DNA of 64,000 bases from Fasciola hepatica (taxonomy: Eukaryota > Platyhelminthes > Trematoda > Plagiorchiida > Fasciolidae): positions 268,001 through 332,000 of the forward strand of contig CANUEZ040000167.1 in NCBI GenBank assembly GCA_948099385.1, given 5' to 3'. Position 1 is the stretch's first letter; every line of letters begins with the position of its first letter. The notes beneath the pieces were generated by a model, which was not told the DNA's origin, did not search any database, and worked only from the letters and a program-made list of their open reading frames with translations. Shown here in pieces: positions 23,673 through 35,070 of this stretch. A program made the position numbers and the translations under genes.

Positions 23673-24017
23673 ATGAGCATGCATATTGATGTGAAGAAGG
23701 TACACTGGTCAGTGGCTCTCTCCTCTTATCCAAATCGAGATCGTCAACATAGACCAGCCCTAGTTGATCGCCACCCAGCACGTGATGTGTATCATACAGG
23801 AAGTACCATCGTCTACAGAATGTCAGTCTACTGAGACAATATTCTGCACCATTCCACTCACTGTTCTTTATTACATTGACAACACAACTAATTACTTCGG
23901 TATTTTTGTGGCGTACATTCTAAGTGCTATGCATGCTCTGTCATCACCTTAACGGTGGCGACATGTTCAGTCACTAAGTAACACAGCAGATGCTGCTTCT
24001 GTGGAGATCATATACAA
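23673..24017. other. Unit end, unit 2
   Basis: About 345 bases common to the end of units 1-3 and, reversed, to 38770-39110. A 62-residue plus-strand frame (23764-23952) is present without recognisable similarity. Confidence 0.35.
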
Positions 24018-24061
24018 TAACGGAGTTAAAACAACAGAAATATGGCTCCCAAATTGTGAGC

Positions 24062-24312
24062 CATTTTGAACAGAGTGATCTTTCGCTCAACCCTCCCTAT
24101 TGTTCTGAGAATTTATTTGTCTAATCTCACTCACATTCTCCAATTATAAGTGAGCTCCACACATTATTCGATTAGACGGAGTTGAATATGTCAAGTACTT
24201 CGGAGTGACAATAAACACTGATATTCTCACTTGTCAATTGTGTGCGCCAATTGCACTGAATTATATTTCAAATTCGATAGCTCAAGCAATTCTGCATCAC
24301 AATTATCAACAC
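24062..24312 (+). repeat. Short remnant of left palindrome arm, unit 3
   Basis: The sequence jumps at 24062 (tgtgagccattttgaacag) from the unit start to the middle of the left arm, skipping about 1.9 kb. It jumps again at caacacaattcaac to the region matching unit 1 near 5513. Both breakpoints differ from those in unit 2. Confidence 0.8.
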
Positions 24313-24458
24313 AATTCAACTTTATTAAAAGTGGTCAAGTAGTTTCAGCTTCTGACAATCGTGACAGTGGTGAAAACTTGAATTCTGTAGTAGAAACTGA
24401 AATGCGACCGATATGGATTGTAAACGTTGATAGGTTACCGACGTCGAATCATAATTGA
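24182..24458 (+). pseudogene. FN3-like exon remnant, unit 3
   Basis: AG boundary kept, but two bases are missing in gatattctcacttg, which shifts the frame before SIVCANCTELYFKF. After the deletion join the frame runs on into SGQVVSASDNRDSG, giving a chimeric open frame. Not likely functional. Confidence 0.35.
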
Positions 24459-25200
24459 AGGCAGTCGTTACCTGTGGAATATTGGTCATCCTCCCTTGAC
24501 GTTGCTGCCCGGATAACCATTCTTACACAGCTGCGAACGAAGCAATAATGTCTAGTTGACTGAATCGTCGAAACTGAAGCGGCTAACCCAAGGCACTGAG
24601 TTATGTAGTAAGAGGCCCTTTGCATTATTGAGTGAAATGTAGGAGCCGCCACAAAAACACTGAAAGAGAAGGATCCTTGACGAATTGTGTATACAGCGAT
24701 TACCATCTAATATTCTAGCACTACTCGAAGTTCCTAGTAATCTCAACTTCGAAGAAGCGGCAAAATCTAGCTTACGGTATTATGGGATGGTACCATGCAC
24801 AAATTGCTACCGAAACAAACTCGATTAGTCCACTGATCACCACTCACACCGTGAGAGCTCACTCCGAAGACACCCAGATAGCTGCTTTCGAGTGGGCTTT
24901 CAGACATTCCTCCACTCTTAGCTGTTCTCACTGTGATGACCAGAAACTTCATCACAAATCTGACCGACCTGAAAGTCTCAGAAGTCCCTCCGCTGATCAA
25001 CATGTTGTCCAGCTCAACCAGCGTACTGTAGATGTCACAAACGGTTTGGAGAGAATACCCGACACTGCGAAGTCGGATGCAACTTCCCAAGTGCCAATCA
25101 GAGAAACTAATATTCTGACACAGTCTGATGATTAACGCGGTCAACATCTATAATACCAGTCGTCTGTTGCATGTCCGATATGTAGTTTCTAATAAACAAT

Positions 25201-25437
25201 TCATTGTAAGTACGCATCAGCCAGATCAATTTTTGAGTAAAACTTGCTACCGAGCATGCATTTCATGAAGTCCTCAGGTCCCACCATAGTTGCCGTGCAT
25301 TTCCGTAAAGGGGGACTCACAGTCAATTGGTAATCACCACAAATCCGGGGTGTCTGTACGTCGCTCTTCATTGTCACCACATTCGGGGTCGTCCAAGCGG
25401 ATGAAGTCACACACGCGATCACACCATCTTGCTCCAT
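25201..25437 (-). pseudogene. G1 reverse transcriptase fragment, unit 3
   Basis: Same content and same end as the unit 2 copy; here the FYSKIDL form is kept (unit 2 has FFSKIDL). Confidence 0.85.
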
Positions 25438-25637
25438 TTTTGGGTAAGCACCTTCAGAACACCCTCTCTCTGGCTGTACGGCAACACTCAGCGTTTCAGG
25501 AATACCGGAGCACCACCCACTTCCAACTTCGCGGGCTCGACCGCCATGCCACCTTCATTATTCGAGCATTGTGCGATCAAATGCTGAAGAACAAACTGAT
25601 TCACCGGATTGTCGCACGTCGTTATCCGGGTTACCGA

Positions 25638-25895
25638 TTACTCCAAGGCACGCAGAGCCTTCAAGCCCAGAATCGATGGTCTGTCTACGGAAATCGAGAA
25701 TCGTTTCGGGGTGTGGTTGCCCTCCAACCGAACCATTAGTGCAGTCTCATCCAGCAGTGAATTTCGATGTCCAGTAACACCGGGAATGCGCACAACAGTG
25801 AAGTGTATGGCTACACTGGGCTGAATTAAGTCGAACACTGATTTCGAAATAATGGACTCACAGCTCCCGGTATCCACAATGAATTGATGTCTCAA
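25638..25895 (-). pseudogene. G1 protease, unit 3
   Basis: Identical in the translated part to the unit 2 copy, Asp-Thr-Gly retained. Confidence 0.8.
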
Positions 25896-25989
25896 GTCGC
25901 ATTGGAATTAGACTGATCAGTACAGGTATTGGTTTAATTCACTCGAAATCTTCAGCGTGTATACCGAACTATCATCAGTATTCTGATCT

Positions 25990-26573
25990 TCATGGGTTGC
26001 ACTTGTACCATTGCAATTGGATTGATGACATCTTACGAATGTGACCAGGCTTCCCACAAGAATGGCATACCGAATTACAAAAGCGGTAAGTGGAAAGTAG
26101 GTGAAATTCGCCGCACGAGAAGCAACGATTCGGTTGTACTGGTTTGCCTGGAGGAATCATTTTGTTAGCAGACTTCGGTTGATGCATCTTCTTTATAGAG
26201 ACTGGTTTATGGGGAAGAACGTGTTGGTGGTGCACTACGGAATGTACAGCCATCTCATCAGCTACGTCATCGAATTGTTCGCAGGTTGACCGGGCTTCAG
26301 TGAACGTAGGACTGGGTTTTAGCAATAATTTCTTTTGCAACTCCGGATAATTTATACCGGCAATGAGACGGTCACACAACTGGGTCTCCAAATGATCACC
26401 AAAGTTACACTTAGCGGCCTGTGTCTGAAGTGTCAGGATGAACTCACGGAACTTCATGTTGGGACCACGAACCAGCGAAAGAAACTTGGCACGTTCGCTA
26501 GCCTGGAAATTGACCGGAACCACGTGGCCTGGCAGTAGAGCCTTCAACTCGTCGAACGGAACTGCAGCATGGG
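25990..26573 (-). pseudogene. G1 gag, N-terminally truncated, unit 3
   Basis: From AAVPFDELKALLPGHV to the zinc knuckles. The upstream residues of the open frame come from the antisense of G2, so they are not gag. Confidence 0.8.
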
Positions 26574-27970
26574 CTCTCAGAGTAGCACACGATGAATTGG
26601 AACACATGCAGCAATTAGGCATTATTCGCCCATGCAGATGTCCTTGGGCCTCACCCCTTCACATGGTTCCTAAACCTAATCACGAATGGGGAAATAATAT
26701 TTCCCAAGATGACGGAAACAGCCTTTACTTCGATCAATGGAGCTATCAGCAAGACTGAACTGCTTGCATATCCCGACTCTTTAGCACCTCTGGCATTAGA
26801 GACAAACGCTTCGGACAAGGCTGTTGGACCAGTGATGCAAGCGTCTCCAACCTGCGGAATCCAGCACACACTCGACGGCCGAACATTCACAGTGTTCACA
26901 GTGTTCCGGGATCACAAACCACTAGTGAAGACTCTCCAGTCAGCTTCTGATCAATATTCGCCACTCGAGATTCCCCAACTAGACTATGCTTGTCAGTTGA
27001 CTACTGATATTGGACACATCTTTCGGGCACACAATCTCGTAGAAGCCACACTCTCACGCAACCACAGTGTCGACGATCCACTACTCATGGGCATTGGTCT
27101 AGAAGCAATCGACGCAGCCTGAACAACAACTGCCTGCATCTAGTGCAAGTGATCATTCCAACTTCGGACATAATTATTAGTTGCGATGTTTCACAGGGCC
27201 GACCCCAACCACTAGTTCTTGTCAGTTTTCGGTGACGAGTTTTATCAGTATCTGCTACTGATCGCACCCTAATGTAATCGTCTCAGTGAAACTAGTCACC
27301 GAGCCATTCGTTTAGCTTTGCGCTGAACGTTACGTTCATATTTGAGCCCGTGCTTTTCTCTAATGCCGACGCGTTAAAGTACATCACCTTACTAGATCTT
27401 CAGTGGGTACATTGTCAGAGCCAGACGCACGTTTCCATCATGTGCGTGTTACGCCAGTTGAATTGGTTTATGGCTGCACATTACGACTTCCAGATGAGTT
27501 GGTTTCTGCATTACCACTTGTGAGTTTTACTAACGGGGATTAGGGAAAAATGTGTCACACCAAGTGCTAGTGCTGAGACCCTCAGTGCCAGGAGGACAAT
27601 CCCTCAGAAGCTAAATACCTACCACTCTAGTGATCACCAACCATGTGTTTGTTCAAATGGACGCAAAGCGATCAACACTACAACAGGCTTACTTAGGCCC
27701 ATTCAGTGTTGTCCATCGAACAGACGAGGAATATTTGGTAGACGTCGAATGCCGGAAAGAGACCATCAATATAGACCACCTCAAACCGCAGTTCTTCAAG
27801 GTAGAACCCACACGGACAACCCACCCAATGCTACTACCTCATCACAATCTTCGGTTATTTGTTCTGAGTGGACACTTGTTACTCCCCCTAACGACTCCCC
27901 ATTACCGGTTGCAAAACGGAACTCCACGAAAGATACAACTGCACCGGTCAATGATAGAATTTGACGCAGC
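26574..27970 (+). mobile_element. CsRn1-like Gypsy element G2 lacking RT palm
   Basis: Keeps the best version of the RT entry (DELEHMQQLGIIRPCRC, WASPLHMVPKPNHEW), then jumps near 26690 to the thumb/RNase H part (AFTSINGAISKTELLAYPD, ETNASDKAVGPVMQ, VFRDHKPLVKTL). The catalytic RT core is missing. Integrase C-terminal module at 27630-27800. Confidence 0.8.
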
Positions 27971-28985
27971 CGTTAGCTGCGATAACAAATAGGGTTCAAA
28001 AAAAAATCGTAATTGTATACGTTTAATTCTTCTCTTCATATTCCACTTGTACTATATTTCGTTTTGCTTGAATGCGGGTCTACGTAGTTCATCAGGACGG
28101 GCGTAGAACCAGCTTACATTGTGCCTGTAAGTCCCTATCAGTTGAATATCAATCGGCGCCCCGAAGCGCACCTTTCTTGCCTTTCTTGACGTCCAGATCG
28201 TCACGTCGGATAGAACAACATGAAGTTCCAGTATCTCACATGGTTAAAACACAACGCACATGGGATAGTGGCTGGATTTACTTGACGCCGGAAGCTGGCT
28301 CGTTTACAAGGGCAGTTCAGACACCAGGTAAACGGTGTTATGGGGTGGGCCGATAATGACGAACCAAACAATACTATCATCACTTCAAAGTTTCAAGCAG
28401 GATCTACTCATGTCCGATTCACTGTTGAGAGTGAGGCGATTTCGCAATCGAAGCATTTCGACCATTGTGAGTTACGCAGGATGACTTGAACTTGTTTCGT
28501 TGTTGTGTCCGATCGTGGCTACAGGCATGGAAAATGTATCTCGCCACCGAAACCAACGTACCCATCACGGATAGAAGCCCAACTACGTCGGCCTTTTAGC
28601 TGGAGGCCCTGTAGTGCTACTAATGTGACACACAATTGTAAAGACTAACAAATTTGTTTATCTAAACGATTACCAAATTCGGTGGCGCTACTCGCTCCCT
28701 CTGTGTACAATGTCAGTACGTCTTTGTCTTCCTCCAATACACACGTAGCACTGCTTGGACGTTTCGACTTTGACATCTCTTTGTGTTGTCGAGTATATTC
28801 GTCATCGCGTCACGAACAGAGGACTAGGGTCTATAGAATCTATACGGGAGCTATTCCTGACTTGACTCAAGAGAAACCTAAAATAATGGCCTCAAGAATA
28901 AGTGGTCATTGGGAATCGGTGCAGAATATCAACCCTCAAATGAGGTCTCATTACAACTATGATCAGGTATGGTGGTTGGGTAGTA
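27971..28985 (+). repeat. Region after G2 integrase, unit 3
   Basis: Nearly identical to 20121-21130, including the 94-residue frame and the probable LTR start near 28610. Confidence 0.4.
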
Positions 28986-29024
28986 CATGAATTATCCATG
29001 TGCATGTCGAGTAGATTAATCTGT

Positions 29025-29195
29025 GAGGAAATTGATGGTTGATATAATCGGAGTCTGCAACGATGACCATGTGTACATCACAGCAGAATGCGAAGCAGCA
29101 CAAATACAACTTAGTGTGCAAAACGAACACTGCCGAATCGAAACCACGAACATATTAGTGAAATGTATATTCCAACTGAATAACATTAAATTTTG
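29025..29195 (+). other. FN3-like open frame remnant, unit 3
   Basis: As in unit 2, with the same upstream stop. Confidence 0.25.
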
Positions 29196-29375
29196 ATAAA
29201 TTCGCACGACGGTACAAACCATTGAGGGACGTGCCCATTTTCATTTCGAAGATCACAAACATATTAGTAGAATGAGATCCAATAAATTCTCACATGTCAT
29301 TCTTGATACACGGACTTCAATAAAACATCGATTTGATTAGAATGAAAAGTAAATTCAATGCAATGATTCACTCAC

Positions 29376-29501
29376 CTCCTCGATTCACACCATCATCAAC
29401 CGAGTCCACGGGTTTCGTTGCTTGTTCACATTTGTTCACCAATTGTTTCGTTACTTTGATCACACTGTCACCTGTGGGGTCAAATTCATCGTTTTCGGCA
29501 A
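29376..29501 (-). CDS. Exon D, unit 3
   Basis: 126 bases, open, GTGAGT donor and cag acceptor kept. Protein part identical to unit 1 as far as I can see. Confidence 0.5.
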
Positions 29502-29812
29502 CTGACCAGAGCAATATAGCATTTGAACATAGATAAACCTCATCCACATTCAGACGACATTCACAGTTTGTTCAAATTTAACCGTAATCCGAGAATGGAG
29601 ACCATATTCGTTTCGATTCACAGGTAGGACAATTGAGTGGGACTGATTGAAATCACATCGGATGAACTGCAAACTCTTAGTCACCTCAAAACTACGCATA
29701 AAAACATCGACTCATTGTTCGAACCAATCGCTCAAACGACAACACATTATGTACCAATTTGAATACTAATAAAATCAATTTTGTAAAGACCAGTTGAATT
29801 TGAATTTCTACT

Positions 29813-29868
29813 CACTCATTGACTCGCACTCACTCAATCACTCGTTCAGTCACTCAGATTCTCACAAG
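29813..29868. repeat. (CTCA)n-like simple repeat, unit 3
   Basis: Same tract as at 10450. Confidence 0.65.
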
Positions 29869-30060
29869 TGCATCGTGTAATTTGGAGGAGCAAAACAATT
29901 AACGAACATAGAATACTGACTTCATTATTGATAGGATAATCAAAACAATCTCCCCAATCACTTCCAGTTTTATCGTATATCCACCAATGGAATAATCATC
30001 ATCCACAATATTGGCAAGTTATTCATTCGAATAGATAATATAATATGCATCTACACATAC

Positions 30061-30273
30061 CGTTGATCTTGTTCTTTCGAATAGATATTTCATATGTACC
30101 ACATTGTCGTGCTTCAAACACGTGTGAATCGTTTGGCTTGGATATTGGGAACCGTTCGAGATCTGTATTTGACGGGCGCTGCAAATACACGAAATATTGA
30201 TTGGCATTTTCTAGATTTGGAATTTTCCAACTTGCGTTGATGTGCGATCCGTTGTGGTTTGCCTCCAATATGA
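30061..30273 (-). CDS. Exon C, unit 3: FN3-like domain
   Basis: 213 bases, open, same splice boundaries. It carries the Asn and Pro forms of unit 1 and the His form of unit 2, plus one silent change, so it mixes variants of its neighbours. Confidence 0.7.
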
Positions 30274-30317
30274 CTGTGTTCCGAATGTCGTTGTTGGTAA
30301 TTTGTTTGATTCGTTGA

Positions 30318-30425
30318 TCGGTTGGATGTTTGGTTGTTTATTTGTTTGTGTTTGTTTGTTTGTGTTTTTTTGTTTGTTTGTTTTTTTGGTTGGTTGGTTG
30401 GTTGGTTGGTTGGTCGGTTGGTTGA
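30318..30425. repeat. Expanded TTTG/TTGG microsatellite, unit 3
   Basis: The longest version, with a TTTG block followed by a TTGG block and internal poly-T runs. Confidence 0.85.
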
Positions 30426-30637
30426 TTGGTAATGGGATAAGTTGATTTGAGGACGATTGAATTGGGATGGGGTGGGTTGGGTTGCGTTTGGTAGAATAGA
30501 GTGAAGTTGCGTTGATTGGGATAAAACAGAGTGTATTTGATCCTGTTTAAAAAACACCGGTCATGATACGAAAGAGAATATAACATGAGATACAATATTC
30601 AGGTAGTGTTGATTGGGATGCTCATATTCCGTCGTAT

Positions 30638-30859
30638 TTGCGGCCCAAGTTTAGTGGCAAAACTATCGTTCAGTCTGCAATTCACGTGCAGCTATTCACT
30701 AGATACAAAGGGACTTTCAGTGTTATTGTCCCAAAACCCACCACTACTTGCTTCCTAGACTACTATACACATAATTGTGTTCAGTTTTACAATAACGCTG
30801 TCGTGTACAGGCACAAAATGTACTTATCGGACACTCGTACGCACCAGGTTCAACAGTAG
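30638..30859 (+). other. Cys/Tyr-rich open frame, unit 3
   Basis: Copy of 11244-11465, open throughout, with two or three residue changes. Confidence 0.3.
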
Positions 30860-31349
30860 TTGTAAATGTGTTTCATTTGACCTCCAATAAATTAGCCACT
30901 CCTCACAGCGTAGCCGACCGACAGGAGTGATGATCGACAAGAAAGATTCACTTACTCTCAATTTGAATATAACAAAGAATGGAAATGTGTTGTGCATGAG
31001 GAGGGACAAAATGCGGACGACGATAGATAAAATATGCTTCGACAAATTGTGGCTATTTCGTATATCTGAAAACAGTACATTGTGTAGTGTGTTGTGATGT
31101 GAACACAGTACGCGGTAAGTTCGGGTGTGTGTCGTCCAAGGCACCACAAACTGCTGCATTGTGACAAGTCGAGTATAGCACAGAAAAATGCAACAATGTG
31201 CCGCCAGTCTCAATATTGATTACGATGTAGCACTCAGCATTATTGCAGTAGAATTCAGTGAACTGACTCGTGGAACGACGAACTAGAGACTGCAGATTAC
31301 CCCACATAATCTTGATACAACTGAGGCCCCTTTGAACTATTCGGCTCAC
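30824..31349 (-). other. Possible exon E region, unit 3
   Basis: Best-preserved splice-like signals of this region: TTTTCAG before ATATACG near 31071 and GTAAGT near 30955. Phases (1 in, 0 out) do not fit the other exons. Confidence 0.25.
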
Positions 31350-32101
31350 AAAACGACCTAGCTTTCTCCTAGAAGGCAGTCAGTGAAGCCTTTTGGAGGC
31401 TATGGACAAACGTTGCAGCGCGAATGCGATTTCTGTGAAAGGCACAAAATCGGTTTTTTGGGAATCTTTGAAATGATTTCATATATTGAAGTAATGATCA
31501 TGCAATTTCGAGTGGTATCCCAGAAACCTGATGCATAAACATTTATGTGGTATGAAGAATATGGCCCGAAACAGCAGTTGTGCAAGAATCATACGGATGC
31601 TCAAAACTTCCGGATCAAGAAGTTCTCTGTTTTGTGTCAATTTGCACCTAAACGAACGGCAAATGAGAAGCTGAATCAGCAACCTTCTGTCATCAACTCG
31701 GTGTCACAGAACTTCGATGAGGATATTTTTCACATCGTTCACTTCTGTTGATCTGAAGGAAATCTTCATACGATGAAAAAGAGAGATGCTACGCATGGGG
31801 AATTTCATTGGAGAAATGGACATCAGATGTAAAGAAAGTACGATAGATATCATCTCACAATACGCTTCAGCATAAAGGACCCATTGTCTTGAGTTGTACA
31901 TCCAGCTAGATGCATTCTCTGTTTGCTTGACCGTGGATAATCAGCCCTATTCGTGGAGAGGATTCTGATTGGCGGCTACCCACTTTGACGACTGTATGGT
32001 GGGTTGTGGCCAGCGGAGAGGGATGAAGGGATGGAGACGATCACCACAGTGACATTTTATTTGTAATGCCTCTGAAGCAATATTTGAGATCGTAGATCAG
32101 T
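31350..32101. other. Unit tail before LTR, unit 3
   Basis: First part matches 11986-12345 of unit 1. From about 31745 it has sequence found otherwise only in unit 2 and leads into the LTR. No gene recognised. Confidence 0.4.
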
Positions 32102-32396
32102 TGTGATTCAGCAGCTATCACACATGATACGGCCAGCTACAGCTTCACAATCACGCACACAGATGAGCTCAATCAATCGGCATCGCCGTGGACAATTCCG
32201 AAAAAAGCTCCCTGTGATTGGTCATCTGTGAGTCTACCAATCGTATTCTCTATTTAAACATGTTTATACGAACCCACTCTGCAATACATTTACCGTGTTA
32301 TTTCGCGAATTTGGTCTTCTTGCTACTTCCGTTCGCGTAGTTCTGGGTGGGGTCAATTTCGATACGGACTACCAACTCAGTTCATTACCACTATTA
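32102..32396 (+). repeat. Plus-strand LTR related to G1, unit 3
   Basis: Copy of 23377-23672, TGTGATTCAGCAG to ctatta, with the ctatttaaacatg box near 32250. Confidence 0.6.
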
Positions 32397-32808
32397 AATG
32401 AGCATGCATATTGATAGGAAGAAGCTACACCGGTAAGCGGCTCTCCCCTCATATCCAAATCGAGGTCGTCAACATAGTCCAGCTCGAGTTGATCGCCACC
32501 CAGCACGTGATGTGTATCATACAGGAAGTACCATCGTCTACAGAATGTCAGTCTACTGAGACAATCTTCTGCACCATTCCACTCACTGTTCTTTAATACA
32601 TTGACAACACAACTAATTTCTTCGGTATTTTTGTGGCGTACATTCTAAGTGCTATGCATGCTCTGTCATCACCTTAACGGTGGCGACATGTTCAGTCACT
32701 AAGTAACACAGCAGATGCTGCTTCTGTGGAGATCATATACAATAACGGAGTGAAAACAATAGAAATATGGCTCCCAAAGTGTGAGGCATTCAGACGAATA
32801 ATGGCCAA

Positions 32809-33099
32809 TCAGATTTGACAAACGTAGATGTAACTACGAGGAATGAGTTGAAAACAAGACTGCTCGTGTAACTGTAATAGATCCAGAACAGAGTCCACTT
32901 CGTGTGAAGTTTTCGAGCTGGACGAAACTGTTATGGGTTGCAGTTTGGTTAATTCGTTTTGAAAATTATCTGCTATATCAAATGAGTAAGAAGCCTCGAA
33001 TAGAATTACCAGTGGAACGAAAAACCATTGGAGGAAACTCGTAAAACCGAATACATTATCATGGGTAAAATTCAGATGATCGAAATCGACTTGAATCAA
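32809..33099 (-). CDS. S-ORF copy, unit 4 left
   Basis: Open frame with an alternative upstream Met, as the ATG seen in unit 1 is replaced by Thr here. Otherwise as at 48-299. Confidence 0.3.
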   Translation of the reverse strand: MIQVDFDHLNFTHDNVFGFTSFLQWFFVPLVILFEASYSFDIADNFQNELTKLQPITVSSSSKTSHEVDSVLDLLQLHEQSCFQLIPRSYIYVCQI

Positions 33100-33167
33100 A
33101 TACTTCTAACCTATTGAAATTCTAGTGTTCAAAGGTAGGCCGTTTGTGGAAATTACGTTCCATACTG

Positions 33168-33900
33168 ATCGATGAGGTGGTGTGCGTCGGCACACACCTG
33201 GATTACTCTGACCACGAGTCGAGCTTTAGACAACCCACAATCTTGCCAAAGTTGTATCCGATTTACTGAATTGATCATCAGTCATTGTCACGTAATGGAA
33301 CGATATTGTGGGTGCTCGCAATTACTGGCCACTATTCGACGAACATACTGTATTGTCCAAGGTGGTGAATTGGTCAAAAGTCTAAACGATTCCTGCAATA
33401 ACTGTCATAGGAGGAGCTCAATGCACATTGTTCAACAGATGACACCATCACCATCAATGAGAGTTGATACTGGATGGCATCCGTTCCACAAATTATGTGT
33501 TGGCTGATTCGGTGCGTTCAATTTTGGACGAAGGTGTGTTTTAGAGAAACAATATGCATAAATTTTGTGTGCCTAGATGGGAGCAGAACATATTATGGGA
33601 ATAGCTCACACCCTCACCAGTGATTATTTCAACTCAGCTGTGACGCGATCTATAGCCATGTGATATTTCCCACGAGATATCTACAGTGCTGACAGAATCA
33701 CTTAGAATGGTAGTAATATATTTGATCATTTCGGATTGATCTGTGCCAACAATGCTGTCTGGAAATGTGGTATATAATGGGACGTGTCATTTTACCGTTC
33801 TCTGTGAACCCCTCTTGTAAACACCCTAAATAATAATTCTGCAAATTATGACATTAAATCTGCTATCACGGGGTAACCATCCAAACTCTGAACGAGATAT
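33168..33900 (+). pseudogene. BEL/Pao integrase remnant, unit 4
   Basis: Copy of 440-1180, with the same open 111-residue part (33172-33507) and the same downstream damage. Confidence 0.7.
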
Positions 33901-34816
33901 TTCAACATGGTGGTTCCCTAGCATGGATAATATTCTTTGAATCAAAAATAACACACGCATGTCACTGAAATGTCACCCAAAATGAATGATATTGTAGCTG
34001 TGAATGCTCGGGCAGGAGAACGACGAGAAAATCAAAGTGAACGGACGAACCAACCGAGGGCCACAGACAAAAGAACAGGAAGCGAATATGTCAGAGGCTT
34101 TCCGAAACAGACAAAATAAGACATACGGATTAGCAGACTGCAAGCAGCGGGATCTCCAGTAGCCACCAATATAGCCCAGATGAGGGGCTGACGATCAAAT
34201 CGTGAACTGGTACAACTGAACCAGCCGATCAGAAATGATGCAAAAGAGAAGTAAGCTATCGGCCACGGAAAACTGGCCAGAACGCAGACAAAATATTCAA
34301 GCAGCCACAGGAGCACTGTTCGTGCCCCGACGTATAGAAAAGGAACTACATAAACGATTGCATGTGTTTCATTGACTTGACTTGTTTGGCTGTTGATAAA
34401 CAAGTGTCTTAGCCCGTTTGGAAGTCATGGTTAGAATACGATGCATGTTGTTTAACCAACCTAACCACAAATTGCAAAACAAAATGCCTGCAGATCGTCC
34501 GGATTCCTAATCAATAAATCTCGCGTCCTTCACGTTACTGCACCCAAACTCCTTTCCCACATCGAAGTTATACACGTCATGTATGGCTCCTATGGAACTG
34601 AAACTAGCTTTAGTGAAGTCGTAACTATTTATTCTACAGCATCAACCGAAGAGGAATTTATTTTACATTTCACGTATTCGTCTAAACACTGTGAACTATT
34701 TCGAATAGAGTGATCTTTCGCTCAATCCTCCCCATTGTTCTGAGTATATATTTATCTAATCTCACTCACATTCTCCAATTATAAGTGAGCTCCACACATT
34801 ATTCGATTAGACGGAG

Positions 34817-35070
34817 TTGAATTTGTCAAGTACTTCGAAGTGACAATAAACACTGATATTCTCATCTTGTCAATTGTGTGCGCGAATTGCACTGATAGCT
34901 CAAGCAATTCTGCATCACAATTATCAACACACACACTATCTCTCGTGACACCGATAGTACTGTATCCATGTGGACACGAAATTGTCCTTTTTCGGTACCG
35001 CGATTACCATATTTCTCGTTCTCTCTTCAACTGTCTTGGTTTGAATGCCTTCAAAATGTGCCACATTTAG
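34817..35070 (+). pseudogene. FN3-like open frame, unit 4 left arm
   Basis: In this copy the frame is continuous from the phase-1 AG through INTDILILSIVCANC, a shortened Ser-rich part and YPCGHEIVLFRYRDYH. That is the full length of an FN3-like exon C equivalent. A 9-residue gap after CANCT removes a C-strand. No good donor follows. Confidence 0.4.

Larger units (their letters stand above)
12722..24017. repeat. Tandem segmental repeat, unit 2
   Basis: Second copy of the unit. It has the fullest G1 (302-bp LTR, gag, protease, RT) and the fullest G2 (RT through integrase). It keeps only part of the left palindrome arm and has lost the core, the right arm and the reversed integrase fragment. 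It also lacks the regions matching about 11210-11640 and 11680-12130 of unit 1. Confidence 0.9.
24480..26573 (-). mobile_element. Gypsy element G1, 5'-truncated copy
   Basis: Contains RT (25437-25201), protease (25895-25638) and gag (to 25990) as in unit 2. Gag is cut at about 26573, and no LTR remains. There G1 is fused directly to G2: the gag Pro-Phe-Asp-Glu region is followed at once by G2's VAHDELEHMQQLGIIRP on the other strand. Confidence 0.8.
24018..32742. repeat. Tandem segmental repeat, unit 3
   Basis: Shortest unit. It has lost most of the S-ORF, the BEL integrase, and the palindrome core and right arm, the G1 LTR and gag start, and the RT palm of G2. It keeps exons D and C intact. 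Confidence 0.9.
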
